NCBI GenBank assembly: GCA_904420525.1
Contig: CAJFVT010000068.1
Coordinates: 1 to 32,889, forward strand
Length of the DNA: 32,889 nucleotides
Direction of reading: 5' to 3'
From: an uncultured Clostridia bacterium
GTDB lineage: Bacteria; Bacillota; Clostridia; UBA1381
Below are positions 1-7,946 of this stretch, one piece after another. A program made the position numbers and the translations under genes. The notes below the pieces were generated by a model. That model was given only the letters and a program-made list of their open reading frames with translations, was not told the origin of the DNA and searched no databases. The stretch's first letter is position 1. Each line of letters begins with the position of its first letter.

Positions 1-714
1 ACGAGAGGAGAAAACCGCAGCGGCTTCAGCAGCTTTTGCTCCGCAGATGAGCTGGTCAGGAGCTGCGATACTGTGTTCATAACCGTCAATGACGCGGCTA
101 TCGCGGAGGTATGGCACGGTATCGGAGCGGATGCGGCAGACGGCAGGGTGATATGTCATTGCAGCGGCTCAGCGGCATCGGATATATTTGAGGGCGCAGA
201 TGAAGAGCTGGTGTGTTCTGTGCATCCTATGCTTGCATTCAGCAGTAAGGAAACATCGGCGGAGCAGATAAGGCGCGCCTTTTTCACGCTTGAGGGAGGG
301 AGCAGCGCCGTTATGAGAATGACGGAGCTTCTTGACAGCTGCGGAAATGAATATAAGATCATAAGCCGTGATTGCAAGCCGCTCTATCATGCCGCCGCAT
401 GCTTTGCGTCAAATCTGGTCACTGCCGTGTGCTCGGAAGCGCTGGAGCTTATGCGGAAATGCGGATTTTCAAATAATGAGGCGCTTGAGGCGCTCACGCC
501 GCTTATCGAGGAGAATGTGAGGAATATCTGCGAAAAAGGCATAAAACAGTCGCTCACAGGTCCGGTTTCGAGAGGAGATGCCGTTACAGTGTCGGAGCAT
601 CTCAGAGCGCTTGACGGAAGACAAAGGGACATATATATTCAGCTTAGCCGTGTGCTCGCGGAGCTTTCGGGACATACGGAGCTTGCTGATCTGCTGAGCG
701 GGGAGGACAGATAG
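1..714 (+). CDS. DUF2520 / Rossmann-like domain-containing protein (5' truncated by window edge)
   Basis: Frame 1 is open from base 1 (TRGENRSGFSSFCSADELVRSCDTVFITVNDAAIAEVW...) through the tracked ORF at 73; 'VICHCSGSAASDIF...CSVHPMLAFSSKE' and the C-terminal helical region fit Rossmann/DUF2520 proteins. Confidence 0.8.
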   Translation, partial: TRGENRSGFSSFCSADELVRSCDTVFITVNDAAIAEVWHGIGADAADGRVICHCSGSAASDIFEGADEELVCSVHPMLAFSSKETSAEQIRRAFFTLEGGSSAVMRMTELLDSCGNEYKIISRDCKPLYHAAACFASNLVTAVCSEALELMRKCGFSNNEALEALTPLIEENVRNICEKGIKQSLTGPVSRGDAVTVSEHLRALDGRQRDIYIQLSRVLAELSGHTELADLLSGEDR

Positions 715-717
715 AGC

Positions 718-3700
718 ATGGATGAAAGATCTAAGGTGACAGATAAAGTGTCCTGGGAAGGAGCTGAATGGATCAGTTCTCCGGGCGACACTATAAATGC
801 GGACGCGCTTGTAAAATATTCTATAGAAGCTGATGTGAGTATTGTCTCCGGGAGCGTTATCGGCATAGCGATAGCGGCAAGGAATAAGGATAATTATGTT
901 TTAGCGGAGATAGATATGGCCGGGCGGCTCGTGCGTTTTTTTGAATACAGCGACAACGCTTGGACTGATGGAGTTCCGGCCGTGACCGTTCTGGGAAAAA
1001 TGCGCGGATATGGGATAGGAGCGGATGCAGGCGCGGAGCGAGATATGCATCATATCGTGCTGTCTGTAGACAGGGCAAGGGTGACACTAAAGCTTAACGG
1101 CATATGTGTTGCAGATGATGACGTGATACCACAAGATCAGGTTTTCATGCCAAGGAAGCAGTGTATGCTGAATTTCGGTTTTAAGCAGGTGGAGGGGTGC
1201 GCCGTATATGACAGCATAACAGTACGGGCTGGTGAAAGGAATATTCTTTTATCTGATGATTTTGCGGATGACAGCGGTGTGCTTTCATGTCTCGGCAAGG
1301 TCACGGACAACGCGCTTGCTGTAGAGAATGAATTCAGACTGGTGAATGCAGTGCCGTCTGTGAACGTGCGCAGGTTTTTCAGGATCGATAGGGCGGTGAG
1401 GGATGCTAGGCTGTATGCTTCGGCCATGGGCTTTTATGAGGCGTATATAAACGGATCAAAGGTAAATGACACATTTTATGATCCCGGTTTTACCGATTAC
1501 CGGAAACGAATGTATTATCAGGAATTTGACGTTACCGGTCTGCTGAAGAACGGTGCGAACGTCATAGGCGCAACTGTAGCAAAGGGCTATTATACAGGGT
1601 ATATAGGCTATAATGCGCAGCCTATGGTATACGGCAGGAAGAACGCATTTATCTCAAAGCTTGTGATCGTATACGAGGACGGCATGGAAGAGACAATTGT
1701 TAGTGACGAAAAGTGGCAGTTTACATGCAAGGGTCCTGTAATGAATGCCGACTATCTGCAGGGAGAGGACTATGATGCCCGGCTGTGCATAGACTGGGCG
1801 GACGCGGATGACAGGCGCTGGGGGCAATGCGGTATAGTGCCGTGGCCGTGTGAGCCGGTGCCGACCAATGGTGTGCTTGAAAGAGAAAGCTTTGTTTTTG
1901 AAGCGCAGAGAGGTCCCGGTGCGGGTATTGAGCGCGTGTTGACGCCTGTATCAATTCATGAGCAGCCAAAAGGACATTTTATATATGATCTCGGCCAGAA
2001 CATGGTAGGGACTGTGCGGATAAGGCTGAACGGCATGAGAGGAGAGTCGATAAAGCTCAGATATGGTGAGATGTGCCGTAAAAGCGGGGAGCTTTATACA
2101 GCAAATCTCAGAAATGCTGCCAACACAGATACTTACACGCTGAGAGGAAGAGGAACTGAAGAGTTTATCCCGTCATTTACCTCTCACGGTTTCAGGTATA
2201 TAGAGATAACAGGGAATGGATATGCTCTGACACGTGAAAAGCATGATCTGATGATAAAAAGCATTGAAGGTCTTGTTATCACAAACGTAAGGGAAATGAC
2301 AGGCAGCTTTGAATGTTCTGATCCGCTTCTGAACAAGCTGCAAAAGAATATAGAATGGGGACAGCGCGGAAATTCACTGCTTGTATTTACCGACTGCCCG
2401 CAGCGCAATGAGCGTATGGGTTGGACGGGCGATGTCCAGGTTTTTGCCAAAACAGCCGCGTATAACATGAATGTAAAGGCTTTCATGAACAAATGGCTCA
2501 CAGATATGCGTGACGCGCAGCTTATGTATAATTTAAACGGCGCAGTCCCGGACACTGCGCCTCTGGGCGGTGACAACCGTAAAACAGGAGGCTGCGCCGG
2601 CTGGGGCGATGCAGCTGTGATAGTCCCGTGGGAAATGTACATAGCTTACGGTGATGAGACAGTGCTTCGAGATAATTATGAAATGATGAAGGCGTGGGTC
2701 GATTATCAGAGCAGGGAGGACAGGCAAAATCATGGTATGCGCACTGTTGACGGTGAGGAGGTGCCTGAATGTTCGGATCTCGCATCGATACCATATATAC
2801 AGATACAGCAGTCACGCGGTGATCACCTTGCGTTTGATGAGTCAACACCTTTTATACTCAGCGCCACAGCGTATGCTGCGCGCGCGGCCGAGCTGATGTA
2901 TAAAACAGCTGAGATACTCGACAGATATGAGGATGCGGAAAAATACCGCGCACGCTGTGAAAAGGTCAGAAGAGCATTCCGGGAAGCGTGGGTACAGGAG
3001 GACGGATCTCTGGCATATTGGGGAGAGATGAGCAAGTCCTGCGGGGATGTGAACGGAAATGTTATAAACAGGACGAGATATTGCAATTCTCCCGGCTCGG
3101 CTGCGAGACCCAGCCAGACGGCATATGCGCTTGCAATAGATTTTGGTCTGATACCGGAAGATAAGCTTATGCGCGCAGCAGAATGCTTTCAGCAGTCAAT
3201 AGACGACAGAAACGGGTTGCTTTCAGTAGGCTTTCTGGGGATATCGCATCTGGCTCCGGCGCTCACGAAAGCCAGACTTACAGAAACGGCATATGCGCTT
3301 TTGGAGCAGAAGGAGGATCCAAGCTGGCTCTACAGTGTGAGGAACGGCGCAACGACGATCTGGGAACGATGGGATTCATACATAGCTGAAACGGACGCTT
3401 TCGGAGCTGTGTCGATGAATTCATTTAATCATTATGCATACGGAGCAATCGGCGAGTGGATGTTCGGGACCATACTGGGTATAAACTCAAGCGAGAAAAA
3501 AGGCGAGACCGGTTATAGGAAGATAATACTGAAGCCAACGCCCGGCGGAAGCCTGAGCTTTGCTAAGGGAAGTTATATATGTCCTTACGGGATCATAAAA
3601 TCGGAATGGAGGATTGAAAACGGTATATTCAGCTATAATTGCACGATACCTGAAAATACGACTGCTGTATTGTATTTGCCCTTGATCGGAAATGCAGAAT

Positions 3701-3792
3701 ATTCAGGGCAAACTGAGCCGGTCAGGATGGAAAAATACAGAGCAGTTTATGAGCTGGACAGCGGAAGCTATAGCTTCAAAGCAATACTTTAG
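718..3792 (+). CDS. Glycoside hydrolase family 78 alpha-L-rhamnosidase with N-terminal LamG-like region
   Basis: 1024 aa; GH78 signatures 'DCPQRNERMGWTGDVQVFAKTAAYNMNVKAFMNKWLTDMRDAQ' and 'GATTIWERWDS...SFNHYAYGAIGEWMF'. No signal peptide visible. Confidence 0.93.
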   Translation: MDERSKVTDKVSWEGAEWISSPGDTINADALVKYSIEADVSIVSGSVIGIAIAARNKDNYVLAEIDMAGRLVRFFEYSDNAWTDGVPAVTVLGKMRGYGIGADAGAERDMHHIVLSVDRARVTLKLNGICVADDDVIPQDQVFMPRKQCMLNFGFKQVEGCAVYDSITVRAGERNILLSDDFADDSGVLSCLGKVTDNALAVENEFRLVNAVPSVNVRRFFRIDRAVRDARLYASAMGFYEAYINGSKVNDTFYDPGFTDYRKRMYYQEFDVTGLLKNGANVIGATVAKGYYTGYIGYNAQPMVYGRKNAFISKLVIVYEDGMEETIVSDEKWQFTCKGPVMNADYLQGEDYDARLCIDWADADDRRWGQCGIVPWPCEPVPTNGVLERESFVFEAQRGPGAGIERVLTPVSIHEQPKGHFIYDLGQNMVGTVRIRLNGMRGESIKLRYGEMCRKSGELYTANLRNAANTDTYTLRGRGTEEFIPSFTSHGFRYIEITGNGYALTREKHDLMIKSIEGLVITNVREMTGSFECSDPLLNKLQKNIEWGQRGNSLLVFTDCPQRNERMGWTGDVQVFAKTAAYNMNVKAFMNKWLTDMRDAQLMYNLNGAVPDTAPLGGDNRKTGGCAGWGDAAVIVPWEMYIAYGDETVLRDNYEMMKAWVDYQSREDRQNHGMRTVDGEEVPECSDLASIPYIQIQQSRGDHLAFDESTPFILSATAYAARAAELMYKTAEILDRYEDAEKYRARCEKVRRAFREAWVQEDGSLAYWGEMSKSCGDVNGNVINRTRYCNSPGSAARPSQTAYALAIDFGLIPEDKLMRAAECFQQSIDDRNGLLSVGFLGISHLAPALTKARLTETAYALLEQKEDPSWLYSVRNGATTIWERWDSYIAETDAFGAVSMNSFNHYAYGAIGEWMFGTILGINSSEKKGETGYRKIILKPTPGGSLSFAKGSYICPYGIIKSEWRIENGIFSYNCTIPENTTAVLYLPLIGNAEYSGQTEPVRMEKYRAVYELDSGSYSFKAIL

Positions 3793-3802
3793 TCAAGAAA
3801 AA

Positions 3803-3837
3803 GGGCATCATCGCAAATTTTTGCATCGATGATGCCC
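3803..3837. terminator. Rho-independent terminator between convergent genes, best oriented for the minus strand
   Basis: GGGCATCATCG...CGATGATGCCC arms (11 bp); the minus strand continues into TTTTTCTT. Confidence 0.8.
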
Positions 3838-3878
3838 CTCCTGCATTTTTGGTACTCAAGCAGAGCAGAGACCAACGC

Positions 3879-4607
3879 TCAGTAGTTTATAGTTATTACA
3901 AGAGCTTCTTTGTCAAATGTGACTGCGCCCTCATAGTATGTATCGTGAGCCGCGTCATCCCATTTGAGATTATCTATTCCGCCTACGATGTATGCCAGCT
4001 TGCGAATAGGTACGTATACCGTATCATTTACCATCACCGGACAAGAGAAATTAAATCCGGCGCCGCCTCCGCTGCCGACCTGATAGACCTCTGTTTCCCC
4101 GTTCGGCGCGATCACCTCAATGAGCGGGAACTGACGGTTATAGCTGCCGGTCTGACCGTAGATATAATTGTCGGTTTCGTTTGTAACGTGACTTTTTAGC
4201 CACGTTGGACCGTGTTCCTGATCCTCGTAATAAGGGAAATCATATTTGATCTGATCTGCATATTTGCTCTTGTCAACATCGTATATGACCGTATATCCGA
4301 GCTTTTCATATACCTCGCGCAGAGGGATATAATAGCTGTCGGTATCGGTAGTCTGGTTAGTAGGGACCTTTATTATATCGACAGCATAGCTTCTCCCGTT
4401 TATGATAAGCTCCCCGTCCGGCAGGTCAAGCCCGTCCACGGCCGCCATAACGACAGTTGCGCAGATGGCTGTGCAGGTCAATGTGACGGCAGATACAGCA
4501 GCTGCGATGCGTGATATGCGTCCCTGACTTGAGCGTATTTTTGAAAATCGCTTCTGCAGCGTTTTTGCGCTGCTGCTCATCTTTGTGGTATATAATTTTT
4601 CCAGCAT
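3879..4607 (-). CDS. Membrane-anchored stalk-domain (copper amine oxidase N-terminal-like) protein; likely sensor partner of the M56 peptidase
   Basis: 'LIINGRSYAVDIIKV...YYIPLREVYEKLGYTVIYD' and 'VMVNDTVYVPIRKLAYIVGG' resemble stalk-domain repeats; one TM segment near the N-terminus. N-terminal 'MSSSAKTLQKRFSKIRSSQGRISR' resembles the post-peptidase region of BlaR1-like proteins. Confidence 0.75.
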   Translation of the reverse strand: MLEKLYTTKMSSSAKTLQKRFSKIRSSQGRISRIAAAVSAVTLTCTAICATVVMAAVDGLDLPDGELIINGRSYAVDIIKVPTNQTTDTDSYYIPLREVYEKLGYTVIYDVDKSKYADQIKYDFPYYEDQEHGPTWLKSHVTNETDNYIYGQTGSYNRQFPLIEVIAPNGETEVYQVGSGGGAGFNFSCPVMVNDTVYVPIRKLAYIVGGIDNLKWDDAAHDTYYEGAVTFDKEALVITINY

Positions 4608-4623
4608 CTCTATTCATCTCCTT

Positions 4624-5463
4624 TCATTCCGCAAGATACAGAATGGTTTTCATATAGAGCTTTTGCTCCTCATCAGACATATTTTTTGTTACAGACATAT
4701 CGCATGAAACCTCGCATGCTTCACTTATATTGGCGCAAAGCAGATAACATAAAGGATTGAACCAGTGCAGTGCATTTACAAATATAGAAAGCCATTTTAT
4801 AAACAGATCATTCCTTTTGTAATGAGTCAATTCATGCAGAAACACCATGTACATCTTTTCATCGGATATTTCCCTGCATGGGATATATACGATAGGGAAC
4901 AGGATTCCGGAAAGCATAGGTGAATTCACATCCTCTGCCATCCTGATCCGGATATTGCGTTTTATGCCCAGCTCCCTTTTTGCCTGCTCAAGTATAGGAC
5001 TGTATTCGATCCGCACAGAGTACGTTCTTTTGCGCGAAAGATAGATCATATAGCTCAGCAGCACCACAAGTAGGAAAACACATACTCCCGCAAACCATAT
5101 ATAGGCGATCAGATCAACCAGCCTTATGCTGTGTGAGGGACTTACGATTATCTCTCTTGAGGCTATAGGTGTGATTTCTGCTGTTATGGGACTGTCCGGA
5201 TCTGTATCTGATACCTGATCGGCCGCGATCTGTGTCTGCTGTATGACCGTAAGCTTTTGCGCTTCTTTTTTAGGGATAATCTTGTATACCGGGATAATCA
5301 TCGCAAGCAGCACAGCTACCCATACATAATACTGCCACTTAGCAGGAAATTTTTTTGATGTTACCGGCTTTAGACACAAGAGCACTGCTGTTATAGCCGA
5401 ACCAAACAGACTCAGAACGATGATTGTCCTGAAAAGCTCGTACATGATATCACTCCAGTTCAA
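4624..5463 (-). CDS. M56 family (BlaR1-like) metallopeptidase
   Basis: HELTH zinc motif (VFLHELTHYKRNDLFIKWLSIFVNALHWFNPL), N-terminal TM helices, overlaps a BlaI-family gene. Confidence 0.9.
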   Translation of the reverse strand: MNWSDIMYELFRTIIVLSLFGSAITAVLLCLKPVTSKKFPAKWQYYVWVAVLLAMIIPVYKIIPKKEAQKLTVIQQTQIAADQVSDTDPDSPITAEITPIASREIIVSPSHSIRLVDLIAYIWFAGVCVFLLVVLLSYMIYLSRKRTYSVRIEYSPILEQAKRELGIKRNIRIRMAEDVNSPMLSGILFPIVYIPCREISDEKMYMVFLHELTHYKRNDLFIKWLSIFVNALHWFNPLCYLLCANISEACEVSCDMSVTKNMSDEEQKLYMKTILYLAE

Positions 5464-5818
5464 ACATTTTTTTCAGCTCCGACATATCCTCTTTTGAAAG
5501 CTTCTTGTTTTCATAGAGTGCCGCGACAAGATTTTTGACCGAGCCGTTATACAGCTTTGAAAGGAAGCTCTGCGTTTCGCTCATATCGTAATCAGACTGC
5601 CTGAGCAGAGGATAATACAGATTTGTTTTTCCTTTTTTATCGCAGGAAACTATACCCTTTTTTAAAAGACGCTGCAGAAAAGTAGAAACGGTAGAAGCGG
5701 ACCAGTCATTGCCGAGGCCATTTACCACTTCAGCTACAGTCATCTTTGAGTTTGATCTCCAAAGCAGCTTCATTATCTCATATTCGGAATCTGTGATAGT
5801 CTGTTTCGTGTTTGACAT
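5450..5818 (-). CDS. BlaI/MecI/CopY family transcriptional regulator
   Basis: 'ITDSEYEIMKLLWRSNSKMTVAEVVNGLGNDWSASTVSTFLQRLLKKGIVS' winged-helix signature; SD-like AAAGGGAGG upstream on the minus strand. Confidence 0.95.
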   Translation of the reverse strand: MSNTKQTITDSEYEIMKLLWRSNSKMTVAEVVNGLGNDWSASTVSTFLQRLLKKGIVSCDKKGKTNLYYPLLRQSDYDMSETQSFLSKLYNGSVKNLVAALYENKKLSKEDMSELKKMFELE

Positions 5819-5885
5819 AGAACAAAACCTCCCTTTGTCTATGAACTTTTATTTCGATATAGCGGTGCCATCAGCTGCTAACACC

Positions 5886-5938
5886 GCTACATCTGTAGCT
5901 ACTATATACATTATATCATTTGTAGCTACATTTGTCAA
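5886..5938 (-). promoter_or_regulatory. blaI-type promoter (TTGACA-17-TATAAT) with two BlaI-like operators
   Basis: Minus strand: TTGACA = 5938..5933, 17-nt spacer, TATAAT = 5915..5910. Operators: GCTACAGATGTAGC (5899..5886) and GACAAATGTAGC (5936..5925), matching TACAxATGTA-type sites. Confidence 0.85.
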
Positions 5939-5990
5939 GATGTTTTTGCAAATTTAGTATTCATGATTTTTAGTGAGTTATCAAAGAAAA

Positions 5991-6032
5991 AGCCTCCCTG
6001 CAAAGATCATTGATGACCTTTGCAGAGAGGCT
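5991..6032 (-). terminator. Rho-independent terminator of the rhaB / small ORF transcript
   Basis: AGCCTCcCTGCAAAG...CTTTGCAGaGAGGCT hairpin; minus strand continues TTTTTCTTT. Confidence 0.8.
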
Positions 6033-6045
6033 GTGTATCAATCCC

Positions 6046-6156
6046 TTATCTGTTTAATAGAACGATAATAAACACCACTATAAGCGCCGCTAAAACGATG
6101 CCGAGTCCTGCTACAAGAAGCTTATATTTTAACAGCGGATCTTTTTTCTTGCTCAT
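6046..6156 (-). CDS. 36-aa single-pass membrane peptide (not in supplied ORF track)
   Basis: Read on the minus strand: MSKKKDPLLKYKLLVAGLGIVLAALIVVFIIVLLNR*; lies between the rhaB stop and the terminator; weak AAAGGG SD-like sequence upstream. Confidence 0.55.
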   Translation of the reverse strand: MSKKKDPLLKYKLLVAGLGIVLAALIVVFIIVLLNR

Positions 6157-6173
6157 TTATAATATCAATCCCT

Positions 6174-7664
6174 TTATTGTGTTTTTGCGATAATGCTCTT
6201 CCATTTTTCATAAGCGCTGTCCCATGCTTCACTGTCCTGCGGCTGATATTCGGCAATATCAAAGCTGTTCTTAACGATCCTGCGTCCCTCGTTAAGGTCT
6301 TTGATCGCTCCCATCGCGATACCCTGAACTATGATATTTCCGATGCTTGTTGCCTCAACAGGGCCCGCGTTTACTACTCTCTTTGTAGCGTTAGCGGTAA
6401 ACTGACATATCATCTTGTCCTTTATGCCTCCGCCGACTATGTTGACAACATTATATTTATTGCCCGTGACATCCTCCATGCCCTCTATCGTGTAGCGGTA
6501 ACGGAATGCCAGGCTTTCTGCGATGCACCTGATTATCTCGCCCTTTGTTTCAGGTACCTTTTGTCCTGTCTTTTCGCAGTATTCTCTTATACGCTTAGGC
6601 ATATTTCCGGGAGTCTGGAATGCGGCGTAATCAGGATCTATGAGGCTTGCAAAGGGTTCCGCAGCCCGTGCCTGCTGCTCAAGCTCATCGAATGAGAGAA
6701 GAGTTCCTTCTCTGTCCCACTGACGGCGGCTTTCCTGAATGAGCCATAATCCCATGATATTCTTAAGGAAACGGATGGTCTTATCAACGCCGCCCTCATT
6801 CGTAAAGTTGTATTTCATGGCCTCATCAGAGGTGTTGGGCTTATCGAGCTCAACGCCCATAAGCGACCATGTACCCGATGATATGTAGATGAAATCCTTT
6901 TTGTCGGCTACCGGCACTGAAGCTACAGCAGAGCCTGTGTCGTGAGAAGCGACTGCGATGATCGGCACCTCAGCGATCCCAAGCTCCTCGGCCAGCTCAG
7001 GCTTTAACGTTCCAACCACCTCACCTGGGTATATAACATCAGTAAGCATATCCGTTGGTATACCCATCTTCTTTAGCATATCATAAGACCATTCATGCTT
7101 TTCCGAATTGAACATCTGTGCAGTTGAGGCTATTGTGTACTCAGTTTTTTTAACTCCGGTAAGGAAGAAATTGAAAAGGTCAGGCATGAACAGAAGTGTT
7201 TTTGCATTTTCAAGGGTCACATCACCGCTGAGCTTCGCTGAAAGCAGCTGGAACACTGTATTGAACCAGTTAAAGGCGATACCGGTCTCTTTGAATATAT
7301 CCTCCTTCGGGACGAGCTTGAACGCCTCATCATACATTCCCTCTGTTCTGGTATCGCGATAGTGATATGGATTGCCCAGAAGCTTATCATCCTTGTCGAG
7401 AAGACCGTAGTCAACTCCCCAAGTATCGATACCGATGCAGTCTATATCTCTGTCACCGGAATTTGCGCACTTTAAAATGCCCTGCTTGATCTCAAAGAAC
7501 AAGCGAAGCACGTCCCAGTGAAGGCATCCGTTTATGTTTACAGGATCGTTTGAGAAACGGTGCTTTTCCTCAAGCGTAAGTTTTTCGCCATCGAATACGG
7601 CGAGAATAGCACGACCCGATGACGCGCCGAAATCGAACGCTAAGAATTTATATGTTTTTGCCAT
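6174..7664 (-). CDS. rhaB: Rhamnulokinase (FGGY family)
   Basis: 'FLAFDFGASSGRAILAVFDG', 'GIDTWGVDYGLLD', 'SHDTGSAVASVP', 'VNIVGGGIKDKMICQFTANAT' typical of RhaB. Confidence 0.93.
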   Translation of the reverse strand: MAKTYKFLAFDFGASSGRAILAVFDGEKLTLEEKHRFSNDPVNINGCLHWDVLRLFFEIKQGILKCANSGDRDIDCIGIDTWGVDYGLLDKDDKLLGNPYHYRDTRTEGMYDEAFKLVPKEDIFKETGIAFNWFNTVFQLLSAKLSGDVTLENAKTLLFMPDLFNFFLTGVKKTEYTIASTAQMFNSEKHEWSYDMLKKMGIPTDMLTDVIYPGEVVGTLKPELAEELGIAEVPIIAVASHDTGSAVASVPVADKKDFIYISSGTWSLMGVELDKPNTSDEAMKYNFTNEGGVDKTIRFLKNIMGLWLIQESRRQWDREGTLLSFDELEQQARAAEPFASLIDPDYAAFQTPGNMPKRIREYCEKTGQKVPETKGEIIRCIAESLAFRYRYTIEGMEDVTGNKYNVVNIVGGGIKDKMICQFTANATKRVVNAGPVEATSIGNIIVQGIAMGAIKDLNEGRRIVKNSFDIAEYQPQDSEAWDSAYEKWKSIIAKTQ

Positions 7665-7726
7665 GTTTTGTTTCTCCTTTACATGTATTTCCGGAAATTC
7701 TTGCTCCGGTTATAAATATTTATATT

Positions 7727-7755
7727 ATTATATAATATCTGAAAGACTATGTCAA
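7727..7755 (-). promoter_or_regulatory. rhaB promoter, TTGACA-17-TATAAT
   Basis: Minus strand TTGACA = 7755..7750, spacer 17, TATAAT = 7732..7727. Confidence 0.75.
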
Positions 7756-7860
7756 TTTAAACAGAAGTCTATTTTTATTAAATTACAGTGGATTTTGAAT
7801 GATTTTCAGATATATTTGGAACATGATCTGATCATTTACAGTAAATTTTCAAAATTGCAG

Positions 7861-7889
7861 TTGTTTTAAGCCTATTTTTATGATATAAT
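7861..7889 (+). promoter_or_regulatory. Putative promoter of the DUF1538 gene
   Basis: TTGTTT (7861-7866), 17-nt spacer, TATAAT (7884-7889). Confidence 0.55.
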
Positions 7890-7946
7890 TACATGTGTGT
7901 ATATTTATAATCAATATATTCAAGATAATACAGAGGAGGTTTTTGA

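Noticed and set aside
2184-2642. Minus-strand 152-aa ORF within the GH78 gene
   Set aside because: Fully antisense to a strongly supported GH78 coding frame, with no recognisable domain; shadow ORF.
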